Shown piece after piece: positions 1-8,026 of a DNA stretch of 64,000 nt. The position numbers were made by a program, and so were the translations under genes. This DNA comes from Nocardiopsis_B sediminis (lineage in GTDB: Bacteria > Actinomycetota > Actinomycetes > Streptosporangiales > Streptosporangiaceae). Under the pieces are notes generated by a model. The model searched no databases. It saw only the letters and a list, made by a program, of their open reading frames with translations, and was not told the DNA's origin. Position 1 is the first letter of the stretch. Each line of letters starts with the position of its first letter. The stretch is from NCBI RefSeq assembly GCF_042650565.1, contig NZ_JBHSBH010000009.1, positions 124,001 through 188,000 of the forward strand, written 5' to 3'.

Positions 1-1213
1 GCGTCACGATCGAAGGGCTGGACTCCGCGTACTCGCGGCAGCGCTCCTCGTTGGCCTCGATGCCCGCGATGCAGCGGTCGGCGAAGACCCGCGACACGTT
101 CGCCAGCAGCCGGATCGACTCCAGGACGTTGCGCGCGATCAGCGGCAGCTGCACGTTGAGCTCGAAGTTGCCGGAGGCGCCGCCGAAGGCGACCGCGGCG
201 TCGTTGCCGACCACCTGCGAGGCCACCTGGAGCACCGCCTCGCACAGCACCGGGTTGACCTTGCCCGGCATGATCGAGGAGCCCGGCTGGAGGTCGGGCA
301 GGAAGATCTCGGTCAGGCCGGTGCGCGGGCCCGAGCCCATCCACCGGATGTCGTTGGCGATCTTGGTGTGGCCGACGGCGATCGTCCGCAGCTGGCCGGA
401 GAGCTCCACCAGGCCGTCGCGCGCGCCCTGCGCCTCGAAGTGGTCGCGCGCCTCGGTCAGCGGCAGCCCCGTGGCCGCGGCGATCTCGGCGATCACCCGC
501 GCGGAGAACCCCTCGGGAGTGTTGATGCCGGTCCCGACGGCGGTGCCGCCGAGGGGCAGCTCGGCGACGCGGGGCAGCGACGCCTCCAGGCGCTCCACCC
601 CGTAGCGCACCTGCGCCGCGTAGCCCGCGAACTCCTGGCCCAGGGTCACCGGGGTGGCGTCCATCAGGTGCGTGCGCCCGCTCTTGACCACCGAGGCGAA
701 CTGCTCCGCCTTACGGGACAGCTCGCCCTCCAGGTGGCGCAGCGCCGGGATGAGGTCGTTGACGACCGCCGAGGTGGCCGCGATGTGGATCGACGACGGG
801 AACACGTCGTTGGACGACTGCGACGCGTTGACGTGGTCGTTGGGGTGCACGGGCAGCCCGGAACGGGCGGTGGCCAGGGTCGCGACGACCTCGTTGGTGT
901 TCATGTTGCTCGACGTGCCCGATCCGGTCTGGAACACGTCGATCGGGAACTCGTCGTTCCACTTGCCCTCGGCGACCTCCAGAGCGGCGTCGCGCACCGC
1001 CTTGGCGAGGTCCTCGGGGACCACCCCCAGCTCGGCGTTGACCTTGGCGGCGGCGGCCTTGATGTGCCCCAGCGCCGCGATGTGCGCGTGCTCCAGGCCC
1101 TGGCCGGAGATGGGGAAGTTCTCCACCGCCCGCTGGGTCTGCGCCCGCCACTTGGCGTCGGCGGGGACCTTGACCTCGCCCATCGAGTCGTGCTCGATGC
1201 GGAATTCACTCAT
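1..1213 (-). CDS. fumC: Class II fumarate hydratase, C-terminus cut by window edge
   Basis: Iron-independent fumarase, interconverting fumarate and L-malate in the TCA cycle; family members are cytosolic homotetramers. The frame starts at ATG 1213 (MSEFRIEHDSMGEV) and runs off the left edge after about 404 codons, so about 60 residues of the usual 460-470 are out of view. The family signature GSSIMPGKVNP lies near residues 311-321, and the substrate-contact segments GSGTSSNMN and SGRTHLMDA are intact. glpX lies upstream on the same strand, as in M. tuberculosis (Rv1098c fum, Rv1099c glpX), although here three other genes separate them. Nothing suggests damage. Confidence 0.95.
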   Translation of the reverse strand, partial: MSEFRIEHDSMGEVKVPADAKWRAQTQRAVENFPISGQGLEHAHIAALGHIKAAAAKVNAELGVVPEDLAKAVRDAALEVAEGKWNDEFPIDVFQTGSGTSSNMNTNEVVATLATARSGLPVHPNDHVNASQSSNDVFPSSIHIAATSAVVNDLIPALRHLEGELSRKAEQFASVVKSGRTHLMDATPVTLGQEFAGYAAQVRYGVERLEASLPRVAELPLGGTAVGTGINTPEGFSARVIAEIAAATGLPLTEARDHFEAQGARDGLVELSGQLRTIAVGHTKIANDIRWMGSGPRTGLTEIFLPDLQPGSSIMPGKVNPVLCEAVLQVASQVVGNDAAVAFGGASGNFELNVQLPLIARNVLESIRLLANVSRVFADRCIAGIEANEERCREYAESSPSIVT

Positions 1214-1319
1214 TGTTCGAAGACACCTCCAGGAAACTGCGTCCAAGACTGCCAGATTCCCCGGTCAGCGGGCCCGGCGGCCCCGTGTGACCCGTGCGGG
1301 CTTCGGTGGGGCCCGGCGG

Positions 1320-1916
1320 TCACTCCAGCGAGCGGCGCTCGCGCCGCCGGGGCAGCCAGGCGCGCCGTCTTCGCGGGGCGCGTACCGCGAGCGAGCCGAG
1401 CACGCTGAACCCGTCGATCTCCACAACGGGGGCGTCGCCGCGCCGCGGACGCCGGGCCGTGGTGATCCGGCGGCCGAGGAAGGACCAGCCGCGCAGCCGG
1501 ACCTCGACGCCGTCGGGCACCTCGATGTCGACCCGGCCCAAGACCGCCCAGGCGCCGATCCGCACGTGGTTGCGCATGAGCAGCGCGTCGCGCAGGTCCA
1601 GCCGGACGGTGCCGCCGATGGCGATCACGGTCTCGCGCGCCTGCACCACCCACCGGCCCGAGCGTTCGGTATTGGTGAAGAACACGCCGAGCGGCTCGGT
1701 GGGCAGCCGGATCGGCTGGGCCTCGGGAGGGACGAGGTCGGCGGTCACCGGGGGGAGGTCGCCCAGGGTGCGCGCCCGGTAGACGTGTTCGGCGCGGCCC
1801 TCGAACTCGGTGATGTCCAGCCGGCCGTCCTCCACCGCCGAGCGCAGCACGGCGATCACGCGCTCCCGGTCGATGTGGGAGGCCCGCAGCCGGTCGGGGG
1901 TGACACCGTCGCTCAC
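1320..1916 (-). CDS. DUF1707 protein with LiaF-like C-terminal domain
   Basis: Cytosolic or membrane-peripheral actinobacterial protein of 198 residues, starting at GTG 1916. Residues about 5-57 form a DUF1707 domain (RASHIDRERVIAVLRSAVEDG through the conserved DLPPVTADL end). Residues about 95-190 resemble the cell-wall-active-antibiotics-response (DUF2154/LiaF-like) beta-rich domain, with the typical pattern of modelling an isolated membrane charge: AIGGTVRLDLRDALL and VPDGVEVRLRG. This pairing is common in actinobacteria and its biochemical role is not known. It follows a strong hairpin that ends transcription from the LPMO gene, so it probably has its own promoter. Confidence 0.8.
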   Translation of the reverse strand: MSDGVTPDRLRASHIDRERVIAVLRSAVEDGRLDITEFEGRAEHVYRARTLGDLPPVTADLVPPEAQPIRLPTEPLGVFFTNTERSGRWVVQARETVIAIGGTVRLDLRDALLMRNHVRIGAWAVLGRVDIEVPDGVEVRLRGWSFLGRRITTARRPRRGDAPVVEIDGFSVLGSLAVRAPRRRRAWLPRRRERRSLE

Positions 1917-2010
1917 GAGAACTCACGTTAGCCGCACCCGCGGGTGGGGGCGTCCGGGGCAAGCCTGCCCGGCGGTGCCGTGTGCGGTGCGGGGTGGCTC
2001 GGTAAAAGGG

Positions 2011-2045
2011 GCGGTGCCCCGGCCGGATGGGGACCGGGGCACCGC
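2011..2045 (-). terminator. Terminator hairpin downstream of the LPMO gene
   Basis: A perfect 12-bp inverted repeat (arms 2011-2022 and 2034-2045, GCGGTGCCCCGG on the + strand) with an 11-nt loop lies between the LPMO stop and the DUF1707 gene. It has no clear U-run, which is usual for actinobacterial terminators. Confidence 0.6.
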
Positions 2046-2089
2046 GTGCGGGGCGGAGCGGGGGCGCCCCGCGGCTGGGGGCACGGGCC

Positions 2090-2102
2090 NNNNNNNNNNN
2101 NN
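2090..2102. other. Assembly gap (13 N)
   Basis: Thirteen undetermined bases flanked by C- and G-homopolymer-rich sequence in the intergenic space between the LPMO and DUF1707 genes. It does not interrupt a gene. Confidence 0.9.
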
Positions 2103-2119
2103 CCCCCGCCGGGGGGTGG

Positions 2120-3058
2120 CTAGGAGCGCCGCTCGGTACGGCGGCGGTGCAGCCAGATGGCGCCCGATGCGGCGGTCATCGCCGCGAAGGCGGCGAGGAA
2201 CAGGCCGGTGACGGCCGTCCCGCCCGTGGCCGGGTCGCCGGAGGCGCCGGCCGTCCCGGTGTGCCCGCTGTGGGCGCCACTGGAGGCGGCCGTGAGCCGG
2301 GCCGTCGCGTCGTCGCCGGCCTCCTCCGCGGCGGTGCCGTCGGCGTCGGCGTGGCCGGCGTGCTGCGCGGCGTCCCCGTAGTCGGCCGGGGTCGCCTCGA
2401 ACGTCTCGGCGGCCCCTTCGGCGCCGCCGAACGTCACGTCCGAGCAGCTGTAGAACGCCTCGGGGCTGTCGGTGCGCTGCCAGACGGCGTAGATGAGGTG
2501 CTGCCCGGTCTTGCCCTCGGGCAGGTCGCCGGTCAGCTCGTAGTTGCCGTCGACCACCTGCGGGTCGTCGACCCGCAGGAACGGCTCGGCTTCGAGGTCG
2601 TCCCACGCGAGGGAGCGGCTCTGGTCCCAGCCGTCCTTGGTCACGTACAGCTCGAAGTAGCCGCGGTGGGGGACGGCTGCGGTGTAGGTGAAGGTGAACT
2701 CCCCGCTGGCGGGCAGGGCGGTGGTCTGCCAGTCGCCGGGGGCGTCCAGGCCGGAGTACTTGTCCCGGCCGGCGCTGCACAGTTCCCCGTCGGGGATGAT
2801 CTCGCGGTGCCGGCCGTCGGCGTTGGCGATGTTGACCTCGTGCCAGTCGTAGAGCGGCTGGGTGCCGTTCTCGGCGACGAGGGCGCGGCAGACGTCGGAC
2901 GTGGGGGTTTCGGGGCCTTCGGCGTAGCAGGCGGCGATCCGGCTGATGGGGCCGCCCATGGTGCCGTGGGCGTTGGCGGTGCCGGGGGCCAGGAGGGCGA
3001 CGGCGATCGGGATGCCGGCCAGAACGGCGGCGGTGCGTGTGAGGCGTCCCAGGTGCAT
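2120..3058 (-). CDS. Secreted, membrane-anchored AA10 lytic polysaccharide monooxygenase
   Basis: Copper-dependent oxidative cleavage of chitin or cellulose outside the cell. From ATG 3058 (AGGAG 10 nt upstream) the protein has 312 residues. A signal peptide ends at ANA, leaving mature N-terminus HGTMGG, so the free histidine needed for the copper histidine brace is present; the second brace histidine is probably in YDWHEVNIA. The catalytic domain (about 175 residues) has the late cysteine segment FYSCSDVTF. It is followed by a linker containing several histidines (QHAGHADADG, GAHSGHTG) and a C-terminal transmembrane helix with an HRRRTERRS tail, with no sortase motif. The tail predicts anchoring in the membrane, whereas most AA10 enzymes are freely secreted or carry a CBM. 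Chitin versus cellulose preference cannot be read from the sequence. Confidence 0.88.
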   Translation of the reverse strand: MHLGRLTRTAAVLAGIPIAVALLAPGTANAHGTMGGPISRIAACYAEGPETPTSDVCRALVAENGTQPLYDWHEVNIANADGRHREIIPDGELCSAGRDKYSGLDAPGDWQTTALPASGEFTFTYTAAVPHRGYFELYVTKDGWDQSRSLAWDDLEAEPFLRVDDPQVVDGNYELTGDLPEGKTGQHLIYAVWQRTDSPEAFYSCSDVTFGGAEGAAETFEATPADYGDAAQHAGHADADGTAAEEAGDDATARLTAASSGAHSGHTGTAGASGDPATGGTAVTGLFLAAFAAMTAASGAIWLHRRRTERRS

Positions 3059-3207
3059 GAGTGGGGGTCTCCTCGGGTCAGACGAGCGGGGGAGCGATGC
3101 GGCTCGCGACACCGCACCGCCGTCGGCTGGAGAAGAAGGCCGTCCGGACCGGTTCTCCGGCCCGTCCGGGCGACCGTTGCACGGGACTATACACAGCCCC
3201 GGACCAT

Positions 3208-3228
3208 ATTGGAAAGAATCCTTCCAAT
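3208..3228. promoter_or_regulatory. Inverted repeat upstream of the LPMO gene, operator or terminator
   Basis: ATTGGAA (3208-3214) and TTCCAAT (3222-3228) form a perfect 7-bp inverted repeat about 150 bp upstream of the LPMO start. On the + strand it is followed at once by seven T, so it could act as a terminator for rightward transcription. Its place in the LPMO promoter region and its AT richness against the background also fit an operator for a sugar-responsive repressor. Confidence 0.35.
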
Positions 3229-3263
3229 TTTTTTCCCTGTCACACCCGGTGCCCTACGCGAAC

Positions 3264-3305
3264 GGCTCCGGCCGGGCACCTGGAACAAGGTGCTCGGCCG
3301 GAGCC
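3264..3305 (-). terminator. Terminator of the DUF3352 gene
   Basis: An 18-bp inverted repeat (arms 3264-3281 and 3288-3305, one G-U pair, 6-nt loop) starts 25 nt downstream of the DUF3352 stop codon on the minus strand. Confidence 0.75.
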
Positions 3306-3329
3306 GTCGTGCGGGTGCGGGGGAGCGGG

Positions 3330-4907
3330 TCAGCCGCCGCCGTTGGGGGCCCAGCGGGCCAGGATCGAGGCGTCGTTCTCGTTGACCGTGAGCGACCCGC
3401 CCAGCGAACCCCACTGCTCGGGGCCGCTCTCGCCCGCCTCTTCCGCGAACGGGCGCAGGTCCATGTACACCCCCGCGCTGGCGTCCTCCATCCCCTGCAT
3501 CGTCCGCTGGTAGACGGCGTCGTCGCCGAGCCGCCCGGTGCCGCTGGTGCCCGATGACACCACCACCGCGTCGCCGTCGGTGCTCACGCCCGGCGGGGTC
3601 TCATAGCTGCTCGTCGACGACTGCTCGACGATGTCCTCCAGCGCCGCGGCGTCGGCCCCCAGGGCCCGGAGCTGCATCGACGGGGTGGAGGAGGGGCCGG
3701 TGCCGCCGAAGTCCATGAAGTCGCTCAGCAGGCCCTGCGGGTCGGTGAGCCCCACGGCGGTCCGGGTACCCAGCAGCTGGGTCAGGCCGTCGGGGTAGGT
3801 CAGGCCGAGTTCGGACATGCCGGCCTCGACGTCGCCGAAGTCGCCGGGGTTCTCGTCGACCACCTGCTGCACGATCGAGTCGAGCCCGTTGACGCCCACG
3901 GCCATGGCGGTGCCGTCGGGCAGGTCGCCCATCAGCTCCAGGCCGCGGTCCTCGGTGGCGTAGTCGCCCAGGGAGACGCCGTCGACGCTCACGTCGAACA
4001 TGTCCCCGCGCAGCTCCGCGTACTCCGCCTCGATGTTCAGGCCGATGGCGACCCGCCCGGTGGCGTCCGTGGCCTGCCCGAGTTCCGGCGACGCGAGGCC
4101 GGCCGCCGCGTCCAGGTTCATCCACGCGGCCGCGATGCTGTCGCCGCCCACGACCTCCATGTCCTGGGTGAACGCGTCGTCGTCGGCGAGCGGGGCGTTG
4201 TCGACCTCGCCGCGCAGCTCGGCGAGGGCGGCGTCGTTGGGCGCCAGGAGCGCGAAGTCGTCGCGGACCTCGAAGGTGAACCCGCCGGCCTCGTCCTCCA
4301 GCTGGCCCAGCGCGGCGGTGGCGGCGTCCTCGTCCTCGACCGCCAGCGCGAAGGCGACGGCCAGGCCGTCCGACACCGCAGCGGCGGAATCGGCGGCCGG
4401 CCAGCCCGCGACGCCGAAGCGCCGCCCGAGCCACGGTTCGAAGTCCTGCTCGTAGTCCATGTCGACGCCCAGCTCGTCGACCATGGCGGAGACGATCTCC
4501 TCGGCGGGGTCGGCCTCGGGGTCGATCTCGTCCTGCATCGAGTCCGGCAGCCGCCCCACGAACTGCGCATAGTTCGCGAGCTGGCCGCCGCTCGGCTTCA
4601 GGTCGACCTTGGCGAACACCACGGCCGATGCCGGGAGCACGGTCTCGGGCTGCGGGCCGCCGAAGAGGTCCGACACCATGGAGGTCGACGCCCACACCGT
4701 GGTCGCCAGCAGCGCGACGCCCAGTCCCGCCGCCACCGGGACCATCCACAGCCGGTTCTTGCGGGGAGGCGCGGCGTAGGGCGGCTGCTGCGGGTACCCC
4801 ATGCCCATTCCCATGGGCTGCCCCACGGGCGGCTGCGGCGGCTGCCCGCCGGCGGGATGGCCGGGCGGCCCCCAGGGCGGCTGTTGGGGGGGATCAGGGT
4901 AGGACAT
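3330..4907 (-). CDS. DUF3352 membrane-anchored protein
   Basis: A 525-residue actinobacterial protein of unknown function, starting at ATG 4907 with GGAGG just upstream. Residues 1-45 are a Pro/Gly/Gln-rich cytoplasmic tail (MSYPDPPQQPPWG). One transmembrane helix follows at about 52-74 (LWMVPVAAGLGVALLATTVWA). The rest is an extracytoplasmic DUF3352 domain opening with ETVLPASAVVFAKVDLKPS and containing repeated acidic segments. DUF3352 proteins typically have this architecture and no known reaction. It is transcribed alone, with its own terminator at 3264-3305. Confidence 0.8.
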   Translation of the reverse strand: MSYPDPPQQPPWGPPGHPAGGQPPQPPVGQPMGMGMGYPQQPPYAAPPRKNRLWMVPVAAGLGVALLATTVWASTSMVSDLFGGPQPETVLPASAVVFAKVDLKPSGGQLANYAQFVGRLPDSMQDEIDPEADPAEEIVSAMVDELGVDMDYEQDFEPWLGRRFGVAGWPAADSAAAVSDGLAVAFALAVEDEDAATAALGQLEDEAGGFTFEVRDDFALLAPNDAALAELRGEVDNAPLADDDAFTQDMEVVGGDSIAAAWMNLDAAAGLASPELGQATDATGRVAIGLNIEAEYAELRGDMFDVSVDGVSLGDYATEDRGLELMGDLPDGTAMAVGVNGLDSIVQQVVDENPGDFGDVEAGMSELGLTYPDGLTQLLGTRTAVGLTDPQGLLSDFMDFGGTGPSSTPSMQLRALGADAAALEDIVEQSSTSSYETPPGVSTDGDAVVVSSGTSGTGRLGDDAVYQRTMQGMEDASAGVYMDLRPFAEEAGESGPEQWGSLGGSLTVNENDASILARWAPNGGG

Positions 4908-4992
4908 CGAACCTCCGGGGGAAATGCGCGTATCCGTACGAAGGTACCAACGCCGAAATGCGCGACTCCCCTGATCCCGGGCCCGGATGCGG

Positions 4993-6018
4993 TCAATTGC
5001 CCGTTGCGAAATCGATTCCGCTATAGGTGGCGAGCTTCGAAAGGCGGTGCTCGCTGAGCACCTTGCGGACCGTGCCGCTGCGCCCGCGCATCACCAGCGA
5101 GTCGGTGATCGCCCCGCCGGACTCGTAGCGCACGCCCCCGACCAGCTCACCGTCGGTGATACCGGTCGCCGCGAAGAACACGTCCTCCGACGACACCAGG
5201 TCGTCCGTCGACAGCACGCGATCGAGGTCATGCCCGGCGTCGAGCGCCTTGCGCCGCTCCTGCTCGTCCTGTGGCCACAACCGGCCCTGGATCACCCCGC
5301 CGAGGCACTTCATGGCACACGCCGCGATGATGCCCTCAGGGGTGCCCCCGATCCCCAGGAGGAGGTCCACGCCCGTTCCCGGGCGGGCCGCCATGATCGC
5401 GCCGGCCACGTCGCCGTCGGTGATGAACTTGATCCGCGCGCCCGCCTCGCGGACCTCGCGCACGATCCCCTCGTGCCGCGGGCGGTCCAGGATGACCACC
5501 GTGACGTCCTGCGGCGATCCGCCCTTGGCGCGCGCCACCGCGCGGATGTTCTCCTTGATGGGCGCGGTGATGTCGACGACCCCGGCCGCCTCGGGGCCCG
5601 TGGCCAGCTTCTCCATGTAGAACACGGCGGAGGGGTCGAACATCGAGCCCCGCGGGCTCACCGCGAGCACCGCGATCGCGTTGGGCATGCCCATGGCGGT
5701 CAGCCGGGTGCCGTCGATCGGGTCGACGGCGACGTCGCACTCCGGCCCGCTGCCGTCGCCCACCCGCTCCCCGTTGAACAGCATCGGGGCGTTGTCCTTC
5801 TCGCCCTCGCCGATGACGACGGTGCCGTTCATCGCCACCGTGCTGATGAGGTGGCGCATGCCGCGCACCGCGACACCGTCGGCGCCGTTCTTGTCGCCCC
5901 TGCCCACCCAGCGCGCGGCCGCCAGGGCCGCGGCCTCGGTGACCCGGACCAGCTCCAGCGCAAGGTTGCGGTCGGGCGCACCGGGGGACGCCGGCACGGT
6001 GGAGGAGGATTCGGTCAT
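4993..6018 (-). CDS. glpX: Class II fructose-1,6-bisphosphatase
   Basis: Hydrolyses fructose 1,6-bisphosphate to fructose 6-phosphate in gluconeogenesis; metal-dependent, cytosolic. The 341 residues match the family length. GEGEKD (70-75) and DPIDGT (99-104) are the metal- and phosphate-binding motifs of the lithium-sensitive phosphatase fold, and GIGGTPEG and GRLWPQDEQER are GlpX-specific segments. ATG 6018 gives a full-length N-terminus. The divergent TetR gene starts 183 bp away. A glpX next to a divergent DUF4245 gene is typical of actinobacteria; here a tetR gene lies between them. Confidence 0.96.
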   Translation of the reverse strand: MTESSSTVPASPGAPDRNLALELVRVTEAAALAAARWVGRGDKNGADGVAVRGMRHLISTVAMNGTVVIGEGEKDNAPMLFNGERVGDGSGPECDVAVDPIDGTRLTAMGMPNAIAVLAVSPRGSMFDPSAVFYMEKLATGPEAAGVVDITAPIKENIRAVARAKGGSPQDVTVVILDRPRHEGIVREVREAGARIKFITDGDVAGAIMAARPGTGVDLLLGIGGTPEGIIAACAMKCLGGVIQGRLWPQDEQERRKALDAGHDLDRVLSTDDLVSSEDVFFAATGITDGELVGGVRYESGGAITDSLVMRGRSGTVRKVLSEHRLSKLATYSGIDFATGN

Positions 6019-6201
6019 GGTCGGCCTTTCCTAGCGGGCTCTGCCGGACGGGCTCCGCCCCGCACGGGCCTGGGCGGATCCGCGATCGGTCGGTGCGGTC
6101 GGCCCCCCTTTCGGGCGGCTGGGACCAGCGTAGTCAGCGTGGCGTAACCTCGACTGAGGCGGGCCGACCCTACGCCTGGCGACTAAGGACGGTATGCGGA
6201 C

Positions 6202-6816
6202 GTGACTCCGGAGAACGCACGGAAACCGGTGCGGGGCTCGAACCGCGGGGCGGCCACGCGCGGCGCGCTCCTCGACGCCGCGGCCCACGTCTTCCGGACG
6301 GTGGGCTTCTCCCGGGCGGGCGTCAGCGAGGTCGTCAACCACGCCGGAGCCAGCGTGGGCAGCCTCTACCACCACTTCAGCGGCAAGGCCGACCTCTACA
6401 TGGCGCTCTACGAGGACTTCCAGCAACGCCAGCAGGACCGCACGCACAACGCGGTGAGCGCGGCCCGCTCCCACGGCGAGACCGACCCCACCCGCCTCAT
6501 GTACACCGCGGCCCGCGCCTACCTCGACGGCTGCATCGAGGAACGGCACACCACCCTCCTCTTCTTCAGCGGCGACGGCCCCCCGGGCTTCGACTCCCAG
6601 CTGCGCGACCGGCTGCGCGAATGGACCGACCGCAACGTGGCCCTGTTCCGCAAGGCCGACGAACCCGTCGACGAAGCCCTGCTGATGGTGGTCAGCGGCG
6701 CGATGCTGGTCGCCGTGGGCGAGGTCGTCCGCCGCGATGACGACGACGCCCGCGAACTCGCCGACGGCATCACCGAGCTGCTCTCGCGGCTGGAACCCCG
6801 CAGCCGCGCCCGCTGA
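6202..6816 (+). CDS. TetR/AcrR-family transcriptional regulator
   Basis: A 204-residue one-component repressor beginning at GTG 6202 with AAGGAC upstream. The N-terminal TetR DNA-binding domain is clear: a helix-turn-helix at about residues 38-59 (GVSEVVNHAGASVGSLYHHF), followed by the recognition-end segment GKADLYMALY. The C-terminal ligand-binding region is not diagnostic. It is divergent from glpX, and 57 nt upstream of the DUF4245 gene on the same strand, so either may be its target. Its presence between glpX and DUF4245 interrupts the usual actinobacterial order. Confidence 0.9.
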   Translation: MTPENARKPVRGSNRGAATRGALLDAAAHVFRTVGFSRAGVSEVVNHAGASVGSLYHHFSGKADLYMALYEDFQQRQQDRTHNAVSAARSHGETDPTRLMYTAARAYLDGCIEERHTTLLFFSGDGPPGFDSQLRDRLREWTDRNVALFRKADEPVDEALLMVVSGAMLVAVGEVVRRDDDDARELADGITELLSRLEPRSRAR

Positions 6817-6873
6817 TCCCGCCGGCGACCCCGGGTACGGACCCGCCCGGGGGTGCGGCAAGCTGGAACCATC

Positions 6874-7398
6874 ATGAGCACGTACAACCGGTCCGACGCG
6901 ACCTTCGGCTCCCTGGCCGCGGCGCTCGGCCTCATCGTCGCGATCCTGCTCGTCATGGCCTGGGTGGTCAACGGACGCTCGGGCGAGCACATCCCCAGCG
7001 TCGACTACGGCCCCGACGCCACCGCCCTGCGCGAGGGCGCGGAGTTCACCGCCTACGCGCCCGAGGGCCTGCCCGGCGAATGGGTGCCCACCAGCACCCG
7101 GCTCGACACCGGCGACCCGATGACCTGGGTCCTCGGGTTCGCCACCCCCGCCGACCGGCACGCGGAGTTCGCGATCGGCGACGCCGGGGACGACGCGCTC
7201 ATCGCCGAGATCACCGAGGACGGCGAACCCGACGGCAGCACCGAGATCGGCGGCCGGACCTGGGAGCGGTATTACAACGAGGCCGAAATACGGCGTTCCC
7301 TGGTGCTCCAGGAGGGTGATACGCGCCTCATCGTCGCGGGCAGCGCCGACTACGAGGAGCTGGGCGTTCTCGCCGGGTCGCTGCGCGCGCAGGGCTGA
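6874..7398 (+). CDS. DUF4245 membrane protein
   Basis: A 174-residue protein from ATG 6874 (a GTG at 6853 is in frame but has no better ribosome site). A short cytoplasmic tail and one transmembrane helix (about residues 13-33) lead into an extracytoplasmic DUF4245 domain with the conserved YAPEGLPGEWVPTS and GGRTWERYYN segments. It corresponds in position to Rv1100 of M. tuberculosis, next to glpX. Function is unknown; likely a cell-surface anchored protein. Confidence 0.85.
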   Translation: MSTYNRSDATFGSLAAALGLIVAILLVMAWVVNGRSGEHIPSVDYGPDATALREGAEFTAYAPEGLPGEWVPTSTRLDTGDPMTWVLGFATPADRHAEFAIGDAGDDALIAEITEDGEPDGSTEIGGRTWERYYNEAEIRRSLVLQEGDTRLIVAGSADYEELGVLAGSLRAQG

Positions 7399-7543
7399 CC
7401 GCGGGATCCGGAGACGGACATCACGTGCACCACGACGGTGGTCCCGGTGTCCTTTAACCGTAGCTGAGGCGTCACAGGGTACACATGAACACGTAGATCC
7501 ATGATGCCAGGCGCCCCCGCGCCCCACCACGGAGTTGATGACT

Positions 7544-7906
7544 GTGCTCAGCGATATTCTCGACTGGTTCAAGGGCTTGATCGGCGACACCGCCGGCGCC
7601 GCGGTCGACGAGGCCACCGGGACCGTCCAGGACGCGGCCGGAGGGTTCGGCGACGTCGCGGCCGACCAGCTGGGCGGTGTCCAAGAGCAGGCCGCTGCGG
7701 CCCAGGAGGTGGTCGCCGACCCCGCCGCAGCCGTGCAGGAACAGGCCGGTGCCGCGGCCGAAGGCTACGCCGACCAGGCCCAGGACCTCGGCGCCCAGGC
7801 GCAGGACGCCGCCGGCGGCTACGCCGACGCCGCGGGCGACATCGCGCAGGACCCTGCGGGCGCGGCCACCGACGCGCTGCGCGACCGGCTGACGGGCGAG
7901 AACTGA
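7544..7906 (+). CDS. Small Ala/Gln/Asp-rich amphipathic protein
   Basis: From GTG 7544 (GGAG at 7531-7534, 9-nt spacing; ATG 7538 would be too close) the protein has 120 residues. After LSDILDWFKGLIGD it consists almost entirely of Ala, Gly, Gln, Asp and Val in an irregular short-period pattern such as AAAQEVVADPAAAVQEQAG and GYADQAQDLGAQAQDAAG. The pattern suggests long amphipathic helices resembling LEA or apolipoprotein-like coils. There are no Cys, no transmembrane helix and no recognisable domain. It is monocistronic and ends at the bidirectional terminator 7950-7981. Function unknown. Confidence 0.6.
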   Translation: MLSDILDWFKGLIGDTAGAAVDEATGTVQDAAGGFGDVAADQLGGVQEQAAAAQEVVADPAAAVQEQAGAAAEGYADQAQDLGAQAQDAAGGYADAAGDIAQDPAGAATDALRDRLTGEN

Positions 7907-7949
7907 CCCACGCGCTCGGCCCGGTGCCGGACCCCACCGAACGCACGAA

Positions 7950-7981
7950 GAGAGCCGCCGCCCCAAGGGGCGGCGGCTCTC
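7950..7981. terminator. Bidirectional terminator between convergent genes
   Basis: A perfect 15-bp stem (7950-7964 with 7967-7981) and a 2-nt centre lie between the stop of the small Ala-rich gene and the stop of ispH, which converge here. Confidence 0.8.
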
Positions 7982-8026
7982 TCGCGTTTGCGCGCGCCGC
8001 CGGGCGGGGCGGCGCCGCGGCGGCGG

